Part shown: piece by piece, positions 61,692 through 64,000 of the stretch
Numbering within the stretch: the stretch's first letter is position 1
How the letters are laid out: each line of letters starts with the position of its first letter
Assembly: GCA_050949705.1 (NCBI GenBank)
Contig: JBMNGG010000017.1
Span: 20,834 to 84,833 of the forward strand
Length of the DNA stretch: 64,000 nucleotides
Source of the DNA: JBMNGG01 sp050949705
Lineage (GTDB): Bacteria > Bacillota > Thermosediminibacteria > Thermosediminibacterales > Tepidanaerobacteraceae
Direction of reading: 5' to 3'
Notes under the pieces: generated by a model
Database searches by the model: none
The model's input: the letters and a program-made list of their open reading frames with translations, nothing else
Told to the model about the DNA's origin: nothing
Translations under genes and position numbers: made by a program

Positions 61692-64000
61692 TAATGAATT
61701 CCTCTAGGGTAATCTAAAAACATTTAATAACCTAATTCCTCATAGGTAAGCTAAAAACGCACTTTGGGTAGTGCGGGGGAGGTTACACAAATACGTTTCA
61801 ATTCCTCATAGGTAAGCTAAAAACCATACCGGTCGGAGCAGACCCCAACTACTGTCAAGGTTTCAATTCCTCATAGGTAAGCTAAAAACCCCGGGGCATG
61901 CTGTATATGCACCCTGCAACTTCACTAGTTTCAATTCCTCATAGGTAAGCTAAAAACCATTGCAGAACCTGCGCTTACAACGCTACCAGAAATGTTTCAA
62001 TTCCTCATAGGTAAGCTAAAAACTATTAATTATATCGCAGTAAATCATCCGGTAACAGGTTTCAATTCCTCATAGGTAAGCTAAAAACCCTTTGAACACA
62101 TATTTATGCATGTTATTGAAGGTGTTTCAATTCCTCATAGGTAAGCTAAAAACTACTTCACCTATCTCCGCTAGATGTGCCGTTGATGAGTTTCAATTCC
62201 TCATAGGTAAGCTAAAAACGCTAGTAGGTTTTAATGCACATTACATAGATTATTTACATAGTTTCAATTCCTCATAGGTAAGCTAAAAACAATGAAGCAA
62301 AAATGACATATTTATTCATTCAAGTAAGTTTCAATTCCTCATAGGTAAGCTAAAAACCATCTGGTATGTTGCATCGCATCTCTTGCCTGATACCGTTTCA
62401 ATTCCTCATAGGTAAGCTAAAAACATGGAAAGCTGCTAGAAGCGGCCGGAGTGCAGAAGGAATCAGGTTTCAATTCCTCATAGGTAAGCTAAAAACCCAC
62501 AAAACTTAACAACCTCTGCGTCATGGATATGTATAGTTTCAATTCCTCATAGGTAAGCTAAAAAACTAGAATCGATACGCCGCATTATATCATTGCCTAT
62601 TATATAGCTTGGTTTCAATTCCTCATAGGTAAGCTAAAAACCATACAAACTGTGATACAATCGACCTCACATTTTACACGACAGGTTTCAATTCCTCATA
62701 GGTAAGCTAAAAACGCGGCCAGCTCCGGCGATATGGTATCCGTTCCCGACGACGGTTTCAATTCCTCATAGGTAAGCTAAAAACGCTATAACCCCCGAAG
62801 TCGGCCGCATTGACACAAGTGGTGAGTTTCAATTCCTCATAGGTAAGCTAAAAACAGGAAAAATCGTTCTCCGACATGGTGGCGCTAGAAACGACACGAT
62901 TGGTTTCAATTCCTCATAGGTAAGCTAAAAACCATTGACTCTGGCGGTGCTGTGCCATGATAGCACAGAGTTCGTTTCAATTCCTCATAGGTAAGCTAAA
63001 AACCAGACGTATGTTGATATTACAAAATCAGAACGTATTCATACCAGGTTTCAATTCCTCATAGGTAAGCTAAAAACCTAATGTGTAGAGCTGACTAAAA
63101 ATGTCAGATTTAGTATGTCAAGTTTCAATTCCTCATAGGTAAGCTAAAAACCTCGACAAACTATATATAGGCTGCAACAGTTTTGCGCGAACTGTTTCAA
63201 TTCCTCATAGGTAAGCTAAAAACGCGTAGTGGCAATTATTGCTTACAGTTGGAAAGAAGTTGTTTCAATTCCTCATAGGTAAGCTAAAAACTTGAATTGC
63301 CTTTTCCTTCATTTTTATTCCTCCCAGTTTCAATTCCTCATAGGTAAGCTAAAAACCTTTGTTGCTGTAATCATACATTTTTAATGTGTAGATGTTTCAA
63401 TTCCTCATAGGTAAGCTAAAAACGTAGATTGATTTTTTCATTTTTTATTACCTCCCTAGTTTCAATTCCTCATAGGTAAGCTAAAAACGAAAACACATAC
63501 GTTGTATCATATCACAAAGACACATTGGTTTCAATTCTCATAGGTAAGCTAAAAACCAACCTGAAAGGGTAATAAAATAATGGAGGGTTTAAAAGTTTCA
63601 ATTCCTCATAGGTAAGCTAAAAACTATTTACGCGGACGACTTAAGCAATTTTATTTTCTGAAGTTTCAATTCCTCATAGGTAAGCTAAAAACCCTTTCCG
63701 ATCTAAGATTTTCAAGTGCAATTTGTTCTTGAATGTTTCAATTCCTCATAGGTAAGCTAAAAACTTACTTCGGGGCACATGTATGGCGTGGTATCTTTCC
63801 CGTTTCAATTCCTCATAGGTAAGCTAAAAACAAATCATATTCACATCATTTGCTTGTATATTTGTAGTTTCAATTCCTCATAGGTAAGCTAAAAACGAAA
63901 TGAAAGGTTGTTTGTGCTGGAAGGAGTGGAAAGTTTCAATTCCTCATAGGTAAGCTAAAAACATGGGCTGGCAAGAAATATGCACATCGGAAAGGCCGTT
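61692..64000 (-). CRISPR. CRISPR array 3: 32 regular repeats, runs off the window
   Basis: The repeat GTTTCAATTCCTCATAGGTA then AGCTAAAAAC differs from array 2 by one internal base (CTCAT for CTTAT) and keeps the canonical AUUGAAAC handle. Thirty-two regular copies run from 61795 to 63961. Two damaged copies at 61692 and 61729 lie only 7 bases apart. One repeat at 63530 lacks a C. Spacers are 35-46 bases and often more GC-rich than in array 2. The leader must lie beyond base 64000. Confidence 0.99.

Noticed and set aside
47852..63458. Many spacers contain a Shine-Dalgarno sequence next to a start codon, suggesting preferential targeting of translation starts.
   Set aside because: I counted roughly ten among just over 100 spacers. 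With genes every few hundred bases in phages and 36-base spacers, several per cent are expected by chance, so no enrichment can be claimed.

Overview
The window looks like chromosomal DNA of a low-GC, Gram-positive-type anaerobe (Clostridia in the broad sense). Pointers are: strong GGAGG ribosome binding sites with many TTG/GTG starts, T-box and FMN riboswitches, ECF-type vitamin and amino-acid transporters, a monofunctional CO-dehydrogenase-type protein, hemerythrins, a NifV-like gene next to aconitase and isocitrate dehydrogenase (the usual setting of Re-citrate synthase), and very large CRISPR arrays with thermophile/Clostridia-type repeats. A Tepidanaerobacter/Thermosediminibacter-like organism would fit, but that is only inference. 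No rRNA or tRNA gene was seen.

Layout. 0-3.8 kb (minus): operon for the oxidative branch from acetyl-CoA to 2-oxoglutarate (NifV-like/Re-citrate synthase, aconitase, isocitrate dehydrogenase cut by the window edge), headed by a 22-bp perfect palindrome. 3.9-8.0 kb: polysaccharide deacetylase, acetamidase/formamidase, ECF sigma factor with membrane-anchored partner. 8.2-18.5 kb: small accessory genes, several visibly decaying: an XRE/DUF2975 pair bracketed by 22-bp inverted repeats, HAD phosphatase, a frameshifted phosphoesterase, a frameshifted SGNH hydrolase, a multiply frameshifted DUF4829-type gene, two hemerythrins, an Imm-5-like gene, tex, and two gene stumps fused back to back. 18.9-26.1 kb (minus): mannose-family PTS operon (IIA-IIB-IIC-IID, dehydrogenase, class II aldolase) with a sigma-54 promoter and a LevR-type activator. 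26.3-29.5 kb: T-box(Trp)-trpB2-trpP and FMN riboswitch-ribU, the latter abutting a 5'-truncated IS1634-like element. 31.2-34.2 kb (plus): lipoamide dehydrogenase and M18 aminopeptidase. 34.2-43.8 kb (minus): nine-gene operon of a dipeptide-type ABC transporter with two M29-family paralogs, an Asp/Glu-racemase-family protein and an ornithine-cyclodeaminase-family enzyme.

44-64 kb is a CRISPR island: orphan cas2, a CODH-like protein lacking one active-site cysteine, a decayed five-repeat array, mscL, an array of 71 repeats, a complete type III-A interference operon (cas6, cas10/csm1, csm2-csm5, a CARF-HEPN effector of the TM1812 family and Csx20), and a third array with 32 repeats running off the window. 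All arrays and cas genes are read on the minus strand. Arrays 1 and 2 share a leader promoter (TTGTAT-N16-TATAAT), and array 2 is bracketed by near-identical hairpins. The most unusual protein features are a cold-shock domain fused to the N-terminus of Csm2 and the deviant CODH active site.
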